Shown: positions 1-8,755, numbered from the stretch's first letter. The stretch: 53,074 nucleotides of DNA from Bordetella parapertussis (GCA_945906815.1 CAMDRT010000009.1:81618-134691); one strand, 5' to 3'. The notes: generated by a model from the letters alone, not told the origin. Program-made: numbers and translations.

Positions 1-494
1 GCACCATGGCGCTGCATCTCGCGGCGCGCCACCCCAAGCGGGTCAAAACCGTGAGCGTGCTGTCCTCGCCCACGCGCGGCGAGTACGCGGGCGACCGTTA
101 TCGCGCATGGGTCGAGTTGATTGAGAAAAGCGGTGTCGAGGGCTGGGCGCGCGCGACGATGGCAAAGCGTCTGGGCAGCCAGTTCCCGGCGGCCGGTATC
201 GCGTGGTGGATCAACCTCATGGGACGCACTGCGATGTCAACACAGTTGGGGTTTATCGGTGCCGTGCCCAAGGTCGATATCATGCAAGACCTGCTTAACA
301 TCCGCTGTCCGGCGCAAGTGATTACCACGCAGGACAATCCGCTGTATCCGGTGGCGATGGTGCGCGCGTGGCAGGAACAGATTGCGCGCTCGGAACTGCT
401 GGTGCTGCCCGGTGATTCCTATCACGTCGCCGCCACCGCGCCGGTGGCGTGCGCGAAGGCGGTGCTGGATTTTATACGGCGGCATCCCGGCTGA
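1..494 (+). CDS. Alpha/beta hydrolase, C-terminal part (5' end outside window)
   Basis: The open frame runs in from the left edge, so the gene is cut and its start and nucleophile elbow are missing. The first visible residues (Gly-Thr-Met-Ala-Leu-His-Leu-Ala) are what normally follows the GxSxGG elbow in this fold. Counting from the first Met at base 6, a catalytic Asp is likely at residue 110 (TTQDNPLYP) and the His at residue 140 (GDSYHVAAT), both in the right order and spacing for the triad. Substrate cannot be told; esterases, lactonases and C-C hydrolases share this architecture. The next gene converges from the other strand 46 bp away. The family call is firm, the function open. Confidence 0.8.
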   Translation, partial: TMALHLAARHPKRVKTVSVLSSPTRGEYAGDRYRAWVELIEKSGVEGWARATMAKRLGSQFPAAGIAWWINLMGRTAMSTQLGFIGAVPKVDIMQDLLNIRCPAQVITTQDNPLYPVAMVRAWQEQIARSELLVLPGDSYHVAATAPVACAKAVLDFIRRHPG

Positions 495-540
495 ACTACT
501 GCCAGCCGGCACGCACGCCCTGCCCTGATGCGTCCGCTAT

Positions 541-1107
541 TTATTTAAACGCTGCGCCATAGGCATCGCGATAGGTGAATTCGCCGATCGCCTTGCGGGT
601 GCGTGGCTTCAAATCCTTGGCACGCACCTCTTCCATCAAATCTTCGACACGCCCGCGATAACCCGCTGCCATCAGCGCCACCGGTTTGGCGTTGGCCGGA
701 ATGGTGAAACCGTTGCAGATTTTGTCATAATCCCAGCCCGCCATGGCATGCACGGTGAGGCCCATCGCGTAGCCCTGCACCAGCATGTTTTCCAGGGCGC
801 AGCCGACATCCAGCATGAAATTTTGCAGGCCGTTTTTCTCCGGCTGCTCTTCAGGCACGCCGATGATCACCATTTTCAGCGGCGCCAGCGGCGCCCATTG
901 CTTGTTGCCCGCCGATAAGGCGTCGTCAAAAATACGCGAGGCTTCGGCGCTGGATGCGATCAGCACGCGCCACGGCTGCCGGTTGTTGGACGACGGCGCC
1001 CAGCGAAATGCGTCGAGCAGTGCCTCGACGACTTCCGTTTCCAGCGGCTTATTGGCGAAATGACGGTCACTGCGACGATCACGTAGGACATCTATGAGTT
1101 TGCTCAT
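541..1107 (-). CDS. Nitroreductase family FMN-dependent oxidoreductase
   Basis: A 188-residue protein, the usual length of a single-domain nitroreductase. The N-terminal RRSDRHF segment matches the basic FMN-phosphate-binding stretch, and APSSNNRQPWR (about residues 37-47) is the typical second FMN motif. The C-terminal half has the Gly/Ala-rich segment around MAAGYRGR. Members reduce nitro groups, quinones or enoates with NAD(P)H in the cytoplasm, normally as homodimers; substrate is not deducible. It lies downstream of a Bug receptor on the same strand but 120 bp away, so shared transcription is uncertain. The ATG start at 1107 lacks a strong ribosome binding site. Confidence 0.85.
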   Translation of the reverse strand: MSKLIDVLRDRRSDRHFANKPLETEVVEALLDAFRWAPSSNNRQPWRVLIASSAEASRIFDDALSAGNKQWAPLAPLKMVIIGVPEEQPEKNGLQNFMLDVGCALENMLVQGYAMGLTVHAMAGWDYDKICNGFTIPANAKPVALMAAGYRGRVEDLMEEVRAKDLKPRTRKAIGEFTYRDAYGAAFK

Positions 1108-1229
1108 GGCATGGGTCTCGAATCAGGATAGGTTGGGTGGTTGGCACACAGCGTAGAAAAAATCACAGTCACGCGCATTGTGAGGACTTTCGTCCCGTTG
1201 TCAAAGCGAGATTACCTAACGCATTGTAT

Positions 1230-2201
1230 TTATTCCACCTTCGCGCCGGATACCTGGATCACCTGCGCCCACTTGGCTATTTCCGCGCGGATGAAGAGCG
1301 CGAATTGTTCCGTTGTCGACGGCTGCGCTTCGACGCCTTGCGCAGCCAGTTGATCTTTGACCTCGCTGCTGCCCAATGCGCCGGTGATTTCCCGCTGCAG
1401 CCGCGCGATGATGTCCTGCGCCGTGCGCGCCGGTGCGAATACGCCTTGCCAGATGCTGGCGTCGAAGCCTGGCAAGCCGGATTCGGCAATCGTTGGCAGC
1501 GTAGGCGCCGCTGCGGAGCGGGTGGCGGTTGAAAGGGCCAGCGCGCGCACACGACCTGCCTGCATGTGCGCGAGTGCGCTCGCGGGCGAACTGAAGGTCA
1601 TGTGGATTTGCCCGGCGATCAGATCGGTGGTGCTCTGCGCCACGCCCTTGTACGCCACATGCACCAACTGCACGCCGGCCATCGACTTGAACAATTCAGT
1701 GATCACATGAGCCGAACTGCCGCTGCCGCCAGTGCCGTAGTTGAGCGTGTTGGGATGCGCTCTTGCCAGCGCGATAAATTCCTTTACCGATTTCGCGGGC
1801 AGCGAGGGATGCACGATCAGCACCATCGGCGCGAACGTTGCGAGCGTAATCGGCGCGAAATCGCGCTGGATGTCGTAACCGGGCTTCGCGTACAAACTCA
1901 TGTTGATCGCGTGCGTGTTGGTGCCAAGCATGAGGCTATAGCCGTCGGGGGCAGCGCGCGCAGCCAGTTCCGCGCCGATGTTGCCACCGGCGCCGCCGCG
2001 ATTATCGATGATGATTTGCTGGCCGATCTGGGTGATCATCTTCTGCGCAATGATGCGCGAAACAAGGTCGCCGTTGCCCCCTGCCGCGTAGGGCACGATC
2101 AAGCGCAGCGGACGCACAGGATAGCCCGCGCTGCCTTGGGCGAGTGCGCCGGATACCGTGACACCCAACACAGTTGCGCAAAAATACTTTATTAAAAACA
2201 A
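1230..2201 (-). CDS. Bug/TctC family periplasmic solute receptor (1 of 4)
   Basis: A 323-residue secreted receptor of the tripartite tricarboxylate transporter type. The N-terminus has a hydrophobic signal segment ending near ALAQG, then YPVRPLRLIVPYAAGG, the classic Bug opening. APDGYSLMLG and YKGVAQSTTDLIAG are further family signatures. These proteins bind carboxylates in the periplasm and hand them to TctA/TctB or to sensors. No tctA or tctB is nearby. The start is TTG at 2201; the in-frame region upstream is closed by the end of the glutathione transferase gene 14 bp before it, so the two probably share a transcript. No clear ribosome binding site is seen. Confidence 0.88.
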   Translation of the reverse strand: MFLIKYFCATVLGVTVSGALAQGSAGYPVRPLRLIVPYAAGGNGDLVSRIIAQKMITQIGQQIIIDNRGGAGGNIGAELAARAAPDGYSLMLGTNTHAINMSLYAKPGYDIQRDFAPITLATFAPMVLIVHPSLPAKSVKEFIALARAHPNTLNYGTGGSGSSAHVITELFKSMAGVQLVHVAYKGVAQSTTDLIAGQIHMTFSSPASALAHMQAGRVRALALSTATRSAAAPTLPTIAESGLPGFDASIWQGVFAPARTAQDIIARLQREITGALGSSEVKDQLAAQGVEAQPSTTEQFALFIRAEIAKWAQVIQVSGAKVE

Positions 2202-2215
2202 AAGTTTACGGCATG

Positions 2216-2830
2216 CTACGGGATGGGTACCGCGGTTTGCTGAAACGACGGGCGCGCATACAACTTATCCGTATAACGCCGCAGACCCGGATATTTGCCA
2301 CGCCAGTCGTAGCCGGCATACGCGCGATCCATATAGCCCAGCGCCATGCCCACGCAAATATCCGCCAGGCTAAAGGCATTGCCAAAACAAAATTCATTGG
2401 CGCCGATATCGCGTTGCAGCTTGTCCAGTCCGCCTTCGATTTTTTTGAGTTGCTTTTGATACCAGTCTGCGTTGGCGTCGCAGGTTTCGGTATAGCGCGA
2501 GTCATGGGTGAGCGCAACAATCGCATCAGCGACGCCGTCACCCAGCGCTTCCCACTGGCGCACCGCGATGCGTGCGGCGAAATCGGCGGGAATTAATTTG
2601 GGACCGCTGCCGATGCCGTCGAAGTATTCCACAATCACCGACGAATCCATCATACCCGTGTCGTCATCGAGCACCAGCACCGGCACCTTGGCGAGCGGGT
2701 TGTACTTGGGCACCTGCGAACCGGGATTGGAGGGCCGGTCGAAAACAAATTCGCAGTTAATTTTCTTTTCCAGCATCGCGACGCGCGCTTTGCGTGCATA
2801 CGGACTGCCGGGTGAACCGAGTAGTTTCAT
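2216..2830 (-). CDS. Glutathione S-transferase
   Basis: A 204-residue cytoplasmic protein with the two-domain GST plan. The thioredoxin-like domain opens with MKLLGSPGSPYARKARVAML. YNPLAKVPVL contains the cis-Pro that fixes glutathione, and DSSVIVEYFD binds its gamma-glutamyl part. The all-helical C-terminal domain follows (GYDWRGKYPGLRRYTDKL). I chose the ATG at 2830 because AAGGAAAG lies just upstream and the motif starts at residue 2; a longer frame to 2914 would add 28 unrelated residues. The next gene on this strand is Bug receptor 1 (14 bp), and a second Bug gene diverges 46 bp upstream, suggesting a shared catabolic or detoxification context. Confidence 0.88.
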   Translation of the reverse strand: MKLLGSPGSPYARKARVAMLEKKINCEFVFDRPSNPGSQVPKYNPLAKVPVLVLDDDTGMMDSSVIVEYFDGIGSGPKLIPADFAARIAVRQWEALGDGVADAIVALTHDSRYTETCDANADWYQKQLKKIEGGLDKLQRDIGANEFCFGNAFSLADICVGMALGYMDRAYAGYDWRGKYPGLRRYTDKLYARPSFQQTAVPIP

Positions 2831-2876
2831 GTGCTTTCCTTTATCGTGTGAGGCGCAATAGTATAAGATTCTTGGC

Positions 2877-3848
2877 ATGAAATCCTGCAAACCCCACACC
2901 GTCTGGATATCCACGTTCGCGACGCTGCTGGTGTTAACGCCAGGCGCACAGGCGCAAAGCTACCCCGCAAAAACCGTGCGCATTATTCTGCCGTATCTGG
3001 GCAGCACGGAATTCGCGGGGCGCTGGATTGCCGCCAAGCTGACGCCGGCACTGGGGCAGCAGGTGATTGTCGACCCGCGTCCCGGCGCCGGCGGCAAGAT
3101 CGGCCACGAATTCGCCGCCCGGTCTGCGCCGGACGGCTACACGCTGATGCTCGCAGCGCCGCCGCTGGTCATCAATCCCCATTTGTATCCCAGGTCCGGA
3201 CAAGACGCGCTGCGTGATTTTGCGTCGATTGCCCTGCTGGGCACCATTCCCGCGGTGCTGGCGGTGCATCCCTCGGTGCCGGCGAAAAGCCTGCGTGAAC
3301 TGGTGCAGTTGGCGCGCAACCATCCGGGCAAGCTGACCTACGGCTCCGGCGCGCCAGGCTCGCCCAGCCATCTCGCCGGCGAGCTGTTGAAATCGCTCAG
3401 CAAGATCCATATCCTGCTGGTGCCCTACAAAGGGGCAAGCTTCGCGCTGATCGGCGCCATGAGCGGCGAAGTGGATGTGGTGATTGCCGCTGCGTCGGCC
3501 ACCGCGCCTTATGTGCAAGACAAACGCATGCGCGCACTGGCGATATTAAACACCACGCCGGTCAATGCGATGCCCGGCGTGCCGACCGCCGCCGAAGCAG
3601 GCATGCCACAACTACTGATCGTCAACTGGTTCGTGCTGGCTACGCCCGCAGGCACACCGCGCGCGATCATCGACCGGCTCAATGCCGAAGTAAACAAGGT
3701 CATGCAGACCGCGGAAACGCAACAACAGTTTGTCGCGCTGGGTGGCGATGTCGCCGTCACTACCCCCGAGCAAGCGGCCGCGTTTGTACGCGACGAGTAC
3801 GAGCGCTGGGGCAAGGTGATACGCGACGCAAACATCAGGGTCGAATAG
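2877..3848 (+). CDS. Bug/TctC family periplasmic solute receptor (2 of 4)
   Basis: A 323-residue receptor with a clear signal peptide (hydrophobic ISTFATLLVLTPGAQA, cleavage likely before QSYPAKT). Family marks follow: IILPYLGSTEFAGR in place of the usual PYAAGG loop, APDGYTLML, the GSGAPGSPSHLAGELLK strand-helix and VPYKGASFALIGAMSG. The altered first ligand loop (YLGSTEFA) suggests a ligand different from its neighbours. It diverges from the glutathione transferase gene and is followed 15 bp later by another Bug gene, so genes 2 and 3 form a likely operon. No membrane components of the transporter are in the window. Confidence 0.88.
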   Translation: MKSCKPHTVWISTFATLLVLTPGAQAQSYPAKTVRIILPYLGSTEFAGRWIAAKLTPALGQQVIVDPRPGAGGKIGHEFAARSAPDGYTLMLAAPPLVINPHLYPRSGQDALRDFASIALLGTIPAVLAVHPSVPAKSLRELVQLARNHPGKLTYGSGAPGSPSHLAGELLKSLSKIHILLVPYKGASFALIGAMSGEVDVVIAAASATAPYVQDKRMRALAILNTTPVNAMPGVPTAAEAGMPQLLIVNWFVLATPAGTPRAIIDRLNAEVNKVMQTAETQQQFVALGGDVAVTTPEQAAAFVRDEYERWGKVIRDANIRVE

Positions 3849-3863
3849 CGGAGTTCGCTATCC

Positions 3864-4856
3864 ATGGGAGCGAGGCTGCCACACATGACTTTGGTGAAAT
3901 TCGCGATCATGGGCGCATGGATGGCGCAGCTTGCTCCCGCTGCTGCACAGCAGACCTACCCCGGCAAAGCGATCCGCTTTATTGTGCCCTACGCCGCAGG
4001 CGGCAGTGTCGATCCGCTGGCGCGGCTTTTTACCGCAAAACTGAACGAGAGCCTGGGTCAGCCGATGATTGTGGACCTGCGCCCGGGTGGCAACACCATC
4101 ATCGGCACCGAGGCGGTGGCGAAAGCCGCACCCGACGGCTACACCTTGCTGGTGATGACTGTTCCCAATCACGCGATCAACGCGCTGCTGATTCGCAATC
4201 TGCCGTACGATTCGGTCAAGGACTTCGCAGCGGTGGCGAGCATTTCCACCAGCGACTATGTCTTGGTGCTGCACCCCTCTGTGCCCGCCGATAATTTGAA
4301 GACGTTTATCGCCTTCGCCAAGGCGAGGCCCGGACAACTGAACTACGGCTCGGTGGGCAGCGCCGGTATCAGCCAACTCGGCACAGCGCAGTTCAGCGCC
4401 ATGGCCGGCATCCAGATGCAACGCATACCCTACAAAGGCTCGGCGCCGGCGCTGATCGATCTGGTTAGCGGCCAACTGCAGGCGGGTTTGAACACGCCGA
4501 TCTCTGCCATCCAGCACCTGCACAGCCGCCGGCTCAAGGCGATTGCGATCTCGGGCGAGCGCCGTATGCCCGCCTTGCCCGAGGTGCCTACCTTCACCGA
4601 GGCCGGTCTGCCCGGTTTTGAAATGCGCGTGACTTATGCTGTGCTGGCGCCGGCGGGCACACCGAGGGTCATCATCGACAAACTGTCGGGTGAGTTCGGC
4701 AGAATTGTGGCCCTGACGGATATCCGCGAGAAGCTGGCGGTGCAGGGCATGATGCCCTTTTATGCCACGTCTGAGCAGCTCGCCGCGAACTTGAAAGCGG
4801 ACCTAGTCAAGTACGCCGCAGTGATCAAGGCAGGCAACATTGCGCTGGATAACTGA
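3864..4856 (+). CDS. Bug/TctC family periplasmic solute receptor (3 of 4)
   Basis: A 330-residue receptor: signal segment up to APAAA, then QQTYPGKAIRFIVPYAAGG, APDGYTLLVM, and IPYKGSAPALIDLVSG, the standard Bug signatures. Two starts are possible, ATG at 3864 and ATG at 3885. The second gives a more ordinary signal peptide (MTLVKFAIMGAW) but has no better ribosome binding site, so the longer form is kept. It sits 15 bp behind Bug receptor 2 and ends 12 bp from the convergent MmgE/PrpD gene. Bug genes beside MmgE/PrpD genes are frequent in Burkholderiales, which hints at a carboxylate substrate. Confidence 0.88.
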   Translation: MGARLPHMTLVKFAIMGAWMAQLAPAAAQQTYPGKAIRFIVPYAAGGSVDPLARLFTAKLNESLGQPMIVDLRPGGNTIIGTEAVAKAAPDGYTLLVMTVPNHAINALLIRNLPYDSVKDFAAVASISTSDYVLVLHPSVPADNLKTFIAFAKARPGQLNYGSVGSAGISQLGTAQFSAMAGIQMQRIPYKGSAPALIDLVSGQLQAGLNTPISAIQHLHSRRLKAIAISGERRMPALPEVPTFTEAGLPGFEMRVTYAVLAPAGTPRVIIDKLSGEFGRIVALTDIREKLAVQGMMPFYATSEQLAANLKADLVKYAAVIKAGNIALDN

Positions 4857-4868
4857 CCCATCCGCAAA

Positions 4869-6257
4869 TTATTGCGGCAGCGCAAGCAGCGCTGTGAGTT
4901 CGCGGCAGTCGGCAAGCTCGGATGCGCGCATCACCGTCTGTTCCAAGCGCTCGCTGTGCGCGGCGGTGAGCGTCGCTGCGGCTGCGGTACGGAATTTCGC
5001 CCGCAGTTCATCTTCGCTCAAAGGATTTTCACTGTCGCCGCGCGCAATCAGCACGCGTCCGCTGAGCACGCGGCCATCGTTAAGTTCGACATCGATGTAG
5101 GGCTCGTCGCCATCGGCAACCGAAGGTTCCAGCCGCAGATGCACGCGCCGCGCGAGCTCACGCACTTCCGTGCGCATCAGCGCATCCGCGGTGTACTGAT
5201 CGAGCATCGCGCCGCCGCTCACCAGCGACGCCGCAATACTGTAGGGCAGGCTCATCTGCGCATCGAGCAGGGTGTGCACCTCCTGCTTGGCAAGCTGCTT
5301 CAGGTGCGTGGGGCTACCGCGCACCAGCACCTGCTTCACCTCGGCGGCACGCAGCTGGTGTTTGCGGCGCAAGTCGAGCATCACATCGACGCTGCTGTGG
5401 ATGCCGCGGCAGGCGGCATAGGGCTTGAACCCGACCAGACGGATGCGAAAATCGCGGCCCAGGTCTTTGACCGCCTCATCCGGCGTTGCCACGCCCGGCA
5501 CGTAAGTCGGATAGTAGCCGCCCCACGGCGCCTCGAAAATACTGGCGGGGCCAGTGACATCGTTAGCGGCAAGATAGGCCGCGATGATGCCGGTGTGCGC
5601 GGCGAAACCGGGATGCACGCGCTTGCTCATCGCGCCCTCGGGGATATACGCCCAGGTGCCACCCGCGTTGCTGCCGGCGTAACCCAGCGCCCACTGCAGC
5701 CGCTGCTCATTAAGTCCCAGTAGGCGTCCGGCTGCAGCAGCCGCGCCGAATCCGCCGCAGGTACTGGTCGAATGCCAGCCGCGCTGCTTGAACGCCTGAT
5801 AGCCGCCGCCACCATCCATGGCGCGGCGCGCGATGTCGTAGCCGATGACGATGGCTGTGAGCAATTCACGTCCGCTGGCGCCGCTACGCGCGGCGATACC
5901 CAGCGCAGCAGGTATCACCACCGAGCCGGAGTGCGCGCAGCCGCCGAAATCGTCAATCTCGCGTGCGTGCACCGCCGCGCCATTGGCGAGTGCCGCCAGC
6001 GGCAACGGCGCTTTTTCAGCGGTGCCCCAGTAAATGGAATCACCGCCGCCGCCCTCATTGCAGCCATTGGCCTGCGTCATGGCGCGGCGGATTTTGCCCA
6101 CTTCATCGGTGCCCGCGCCCGCCATTGCGCAGCCCAACGTGTCGAGCAGCACCAGGTGTGCGAGCTTGCGCACGTCATCGGGCAAATCGTCGTAGCGCAG
6201 GGTTGCTGCGTATTGCGCGAATTGCCCGCTGATCAACGTAGCGTGTTTTGGGTCCAT
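4869..6257 (-). CDS. MmgE/PrpD family protein (2-methylcitrate dehydratase-like)
   Basis: A 462-residue cytoplasmic protein of normal family length. It opens with the helical domain (LPDDVRKLAHLVLLDTLGCAMAG) and carries the conserved HAREIDDFGGCAHSGSVVIP region near residues 97-116, where family members place active-site His and Asp residues. The C-terminal domain contains FKPYAACRGIHSS. PrpD dehydrates 2-methylcitrate, but most members of this broad family are uncharacterised and there is no prpB/prpC here, so a propionate role is not supported. The start ATG at 6257 has AGGA ten bases upstream. A second, distant member lies at 7352-8755. Confidence 0.85.
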   Translation of the reverse strand: MDPKHATLISGQFAQYAATLRYDDLPDDVRKLAHLVLLDTLGCAMAGAGTDEVGKIRRAMTQANGCNEGGGGDSIYWGTAEKAPLPLAALANGAAVHAREIDDFGGCAHSGSVVIPAALGIAARSGASGRELLTAIVIGYDIARRAMDGGGGYQAFKQRGWHSTSTCGGFGAAAAAGRLLGLNEQRLQWALGYAGSNAGGTWAYIPEGAMSKRVHPGFAAHTGIIAAYLAANDVTGPASIFEAPWGGYYPTYVPGVATPDEAVKDLGRDFRIRLVGFKPYAACRGIHSSVDVMLDLRRKHQLRAAEVKQVLVRGSPTHLKQLAKQEVHTLLDAQMSLPYSIAASLVSGGAMLDQYTADALMRTEVRELARRVHLRLEPSVADGDEPYIDVELNDGRVLSGRVLIARGDSENPLSEDELRAKFRTAAAATLTAAHSERLEQTVMRASELADCRELTALLALPQ

Positions 6258-6379
6258 TGCGGTGTTCCTAACCGGAAGGTGGCGAATTCCAAATTGAGGC
6301 TGCTACCGGGATCTGAAACAGGCTGCGTCAATGGCTGCGCCAGCCGTAATGGCCCAATTGCTCACGCTCGGGCCACCCC

Positions 6380-6676
6380 TTATTTGTAGTCATCTTCGCG
6401 TTGGTGCTTGATGGCCAAAATCGCCACCGCATCCAATGCGGGCTCGTACCGGTAGAGCGCCTGGTAGCCGCTGGCACCAAAGTCGATGACCAGTTCGCGC
6501 AGGTCTTCGTTGTCCTCAACGGGCCTGCCAATCAAGGGGGCGTGGGTCAGCGTCATGAAGGCGTCGCGGATGAGCAGCATCGCCCGTTTGGCCGCGTTGA
6601 TATCTTTGCTGACAAGAACCGTGTGCAGGCGGGACAGGTCAGACTGGGCCCGCGCGGAAAGCCTTATGTGTGGCAT
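6380..6676 (-). CDS. ParE/RelE-type toxin of a toxin-antitoxin pair
   Basis: A 98-residue protein with the RelE/ParE fold signature: N-terminal strand and helices (ARAQSDLSRLHTVL), then GRPVEDNEDLRELVIDFG and the closing strands YQALYRYEPALDAVAILAIKHQRE. The C-terminal residues after KHQRE are typical of ParE-like toxins. ParE poisons DNA gyrase and RelE cleaves ribosome-bound mRNA; sequence alone does not separate them here. The gene starts 13 bp inside the end of the antitoxin gene, the usual antitoxin-first, overlapping order that couples their translation. The pair sits between two MmgE/PrpD genes, a likely acquired module. Confidence 0.82.
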   Translation of the reverse strand: MPHIRLSARAQSDLSRLHTVLVSKDINAAKRAMLLIRDAFMTLTHAPLIGRPVEDNEDLRELVIDFGASGYQALYRYEPALDAVAILAIKHQREDDYK

Positions 6677-6969
6677 TCAGGAACAGGCGCGCCGGGATGC
6701 TGCTGAACCTGGTCAACCCAGTTACTAAATTCGTCCAAGGTGATATGCAGACCGGTTTCCTTGTAGTGCTCAAAGGAGGACTGGGCGGCGGCGATGAAAT
6801 TTTGCCGCGACTCCTCCTTTTTCACGTATTCAAGGATGGCCTCTTTCATGAGGTAATGCGGTGTGCGCTTTTTGGCCATGGCCAGAGACGCGACGCGATC
6901 CCGATCGGCATCGTCCAATTTGATAGTGACAGATCCGGAACGAGGCTTTTCTGCCAAGGATGGTTTCAT
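6664..6969 (-). CDS. Ribbon-helix-helix antitoxin (CopG/ParD-like)
   Basis: A 101-residue protein. GSVTIKLDDADRDRVASLA followed by KRTPHYLMKEAILEYVKKEE is the beta strand, helix, helix pattern of a ribbon-helix-helix DNA-binding domain. The C-terminal part (LHITLDEFSNWVDQVQQ) would be the toxin-neutralising tail. I chose the ATG at 6969 because the RHH strand begins about 13 residues later; the frame stays open to 7131, but that extension has no family features. Expected job: neutralise the overlapping toxin and repress its own promoter. A possible operator is noted just upstream. Confidence 0.82.
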   Translation of the reverse strand: MKPSLAEKPRSGSVTIKLDDADRDRVASLAMAKKRTPHYLMKEAILEYVKKEESRQNFIAAAQSSFEHYKETGLHITLDEFSNWVDQVQQHPGAPVPECHT

Positions 6970-6998
6970 GGTGTCACCAAGGATTACAAAGTAACACC
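6970..6998 (-). promoter_or_regulatory. Possible operator of the toxin-antitoxin pair
   Basis: Directly before the antitoxin start an interrupted inverted repeat is visible: GGTGT at 6970-6974 and ACACC at 6994-6998, 19 bases apart. RHH antitoxins usually bind such short repeats to repress their own operon. The arms are short, so this is only suggestive. Confidence 0.3.
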
Positions 6999-7351
6999 TA
7001 GTGTAGTTAAGGCACCCTTTGGCGTCAATGGCCAATTCTGGACCATCGCCAGAAAACACGGGAATTTGCGGGTTCTGTTGCTGCCCGCTGCAGAAAGCGG
7101 ACGCAGATTCGCTTCCCGCCGCCCCCACCATTGACCAAAATACCGGCTCTTATCAGGTGCGCTTTTGGGGCCGTTCCCTCAGAGGAAACACCATTGGCCA
7201 CGAGCGAACAGTCGTATCGTTGGCTCAGTCGATGATGAGGCTTGTCCGCCGACCTATCGGCAGGTCGCATTCACCGAGATGGTCGAGATGCGATTTGAAG
7301 GGAAAGCCTACGAGGCTGCTTTGGGTCTCATCGAAAAGAGCCAACAGGCTG
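6999..7351. other. Gene-free stretch beside the toxin-antitoxin pair
   Basis: About 350 bp with no convincing gene. Several short frames cross it on both strands without a ribosome binding site or a recognisable family. Around 7270-7350 one + strand frame (FTEMVEMRFEGKAYEAALG) looks protein-like and could be the tail of a lost gene, but nothing upstream supports it. The promoter of the toxin-antitoxin pair must lie in its left part. Confidence 0.4.
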
Positions 7352-8755
7352 CTAGCCGACGCGCAAGGCGTCGATCAGTTCTTGCATTTCCGGCAGTGTC
7401 TCAAACCGCGCGCACAGCGCGACCACTTTATCCGTCTTGGCCTGCCCCAGCACAGCGGTCGCGAGCAGACGGAATTTATTTTCGATGTCAGCATCGGTGG
7501 GCGTGAGGTAACGGCCGCGCTCGCTGCGATCGACCACCGCCGAATGCGATAGCCCATTGCGCAGCTTGAGAGTAACGCGCGCGAGGCTGCGCGCCGGATA
7601 CAACTGTTCGTATTCTTCGTTCTCGGTAATTCTGACCTTGCTGGCGTTGGCACGGATCACCGGGTCGCGCAGCACTTCAGGACGAAAGCCCGGCCCCAGC
7701 AGCGCAGCGGGATCGCGCTTGCATACGGCCAGCGCGAGGCAATACGGCAGGCTCGCGCGCGCGGCGACATCGTTTTCGGGATGCACGGTGTTGAACACGG
7801 CAGTGCGCTTCATCGCGTCAACCTGGATTTCAACAATGTCCCCGGCCTCAATGTTGTGCTGCGTGATGAGATCAAACGTAGCATCGAGCGCAGCTGTAAG
7901 CGGCCCCACCGTCGCATAATGTTTGGTGACGATGCCACTGGTGATCTCCCACTGCGTGAAACGCGTGCGGTTAGCCTCTTCCGTAATCCCCTCCGTGAGT
8001 CTTTCCGGCAGTGTTTCATTCGCGAGCACCGGCAACCAGCCGCCGATCACATCGCGCATGCCCTTCACCCCGCGCGCCGCCATCTCCGCCGCTACCAGGC
8101 CGGCGGCGCAGGATTGCCCGCCGAGCAGCCACTTGACGGTTTCGCCTTCTTCGTTGGCACGCATCATGGCCGTGGGCAGAAGGTTGAGCGCGATGCCGAT
8201 GGTGTTGTCCATCGCCGTAGCATCGAGTTTCATCAGCTGCGCCGCAGCCACTGCCGAGCCGATGCCGCCGAACAAGCCGGGCGTCCACCAGCCGCGATAG
8301 AACGCACTCGGAAACAGCGCGCGCCCAAAACGAATTTCGATTTCGTAGCCGGCGACCAGTGCGGCAAGCACCGCGCCACCGCCGCGACCCAGTTTCTCCG
8401 CCATCGCCAGCGCAGGCGGCACGATTTCATTGCCCGGATGACAAGTGCCGCGCGGCGCGGCATCGGTCAGTTCCAGGCCGTGCATGTAAGTGGCGTGCGC
8501 CATGCACACGTGCGACACCGTGGTTTTTTGTCCGCCCGGCAACAGCGTGGCCTCCGCGGCGCCGCCCTGCGCCAGCGCATAGTCGCGGATTTGAGCGGCG
8601 ATGCCCGCGTCGTAACCTGCAACCAGACAGCCGAGGGTGTCGAGCATGCGCTGCCTGGCGCGCATCAGCACATCGGCGGGTAGATGCTCGATGCGCAATC
8701 CGGCAGCGGCGCGTCCGAGCAGCGGTAACACATCCTTGTAGGCAGCGTGGCTCAC
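7352..8755 (-). CDS. MmgE/PrpD family protein (second copy, distant)
   Basis: A 467-residue member of the MmgE/PrpD family, clearly different in sequence from the one at 4869-6257. Helical domain: LPADVLMRARQRMLDTLGCLVAGYD. The conserved region is HGLELTDAAPRGTCHPGNEIVPP, where the usual Asp and His residues are kept. I chose the GTG at 8755 because AAAGGA lies at the right distance before it; the frame can be extended to a TTG at 8797, which lacks such a site. The enzyme is probably a cytoplasmic dehydratase or isomerase for a hydroxy-carboxylate; substrate unknown. Both MmgE/PrpD genes read leftward and bracket the toxin-antitoxin module. Confidence 0.85.
   Translation of the reverse strand: MSHAAYKDVLPLLGRAAAGLRIEHLPADVLMRARQRMLDTLGCLVAGYDAGIAAQIRDYALAQGGAAEATLLPGGQKTTVSHVCMAHATYMHGLELTDAAPRGTCHPGNEIVPPALAMAEKLGRGGGAVLAALVAGYEIEIRFGRALFPSAFYRGWWTPGLFGGIGSAVAAAQLMKLDATAMDNTIGIALNLLPTAMMRANEEGETVKWLLGGQSCAAGLVAAEMAARGVKGMRDVIGGWLPVLANETLPERLTEGITEEANRTRFTQWEITSGIVTKHYATVGPLTAALDATFDLITQHNIEAGDIVEIQVDAMKRTAVFNTVHPENDVAARASLPYCLALAVCKRDPAALLGPGFRPEVLRDPVIRANASKVRITENEEYEQLYPARSLARVTLKLRNGLSHSAVVDRSERGRYLTPTDADIENKFRLLATAVLGQAKTDKVVALCARFETLPEMQELIDALRVG

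Noticed and set aside
4872..5723. Long + strand frame opposite the MmgE/PrpD gene
   Set aside because: Shadow of a well-supported gene, with composition typical of antisense frames.
4869..6257. Assigning the MmgE/PrpD genes to the methylcitrate cycle
   Set aside because: There is no prpB, prpC or acnD nearby, and the family is broad.
7165..7506. Short + strand frame before and into the second MmgE/PrpD gene
   Set aside because: Its middle looks protein-like, but the rest runs antisense into a real gene and there is no ribosome binding site. Kept only as a possible remnant.
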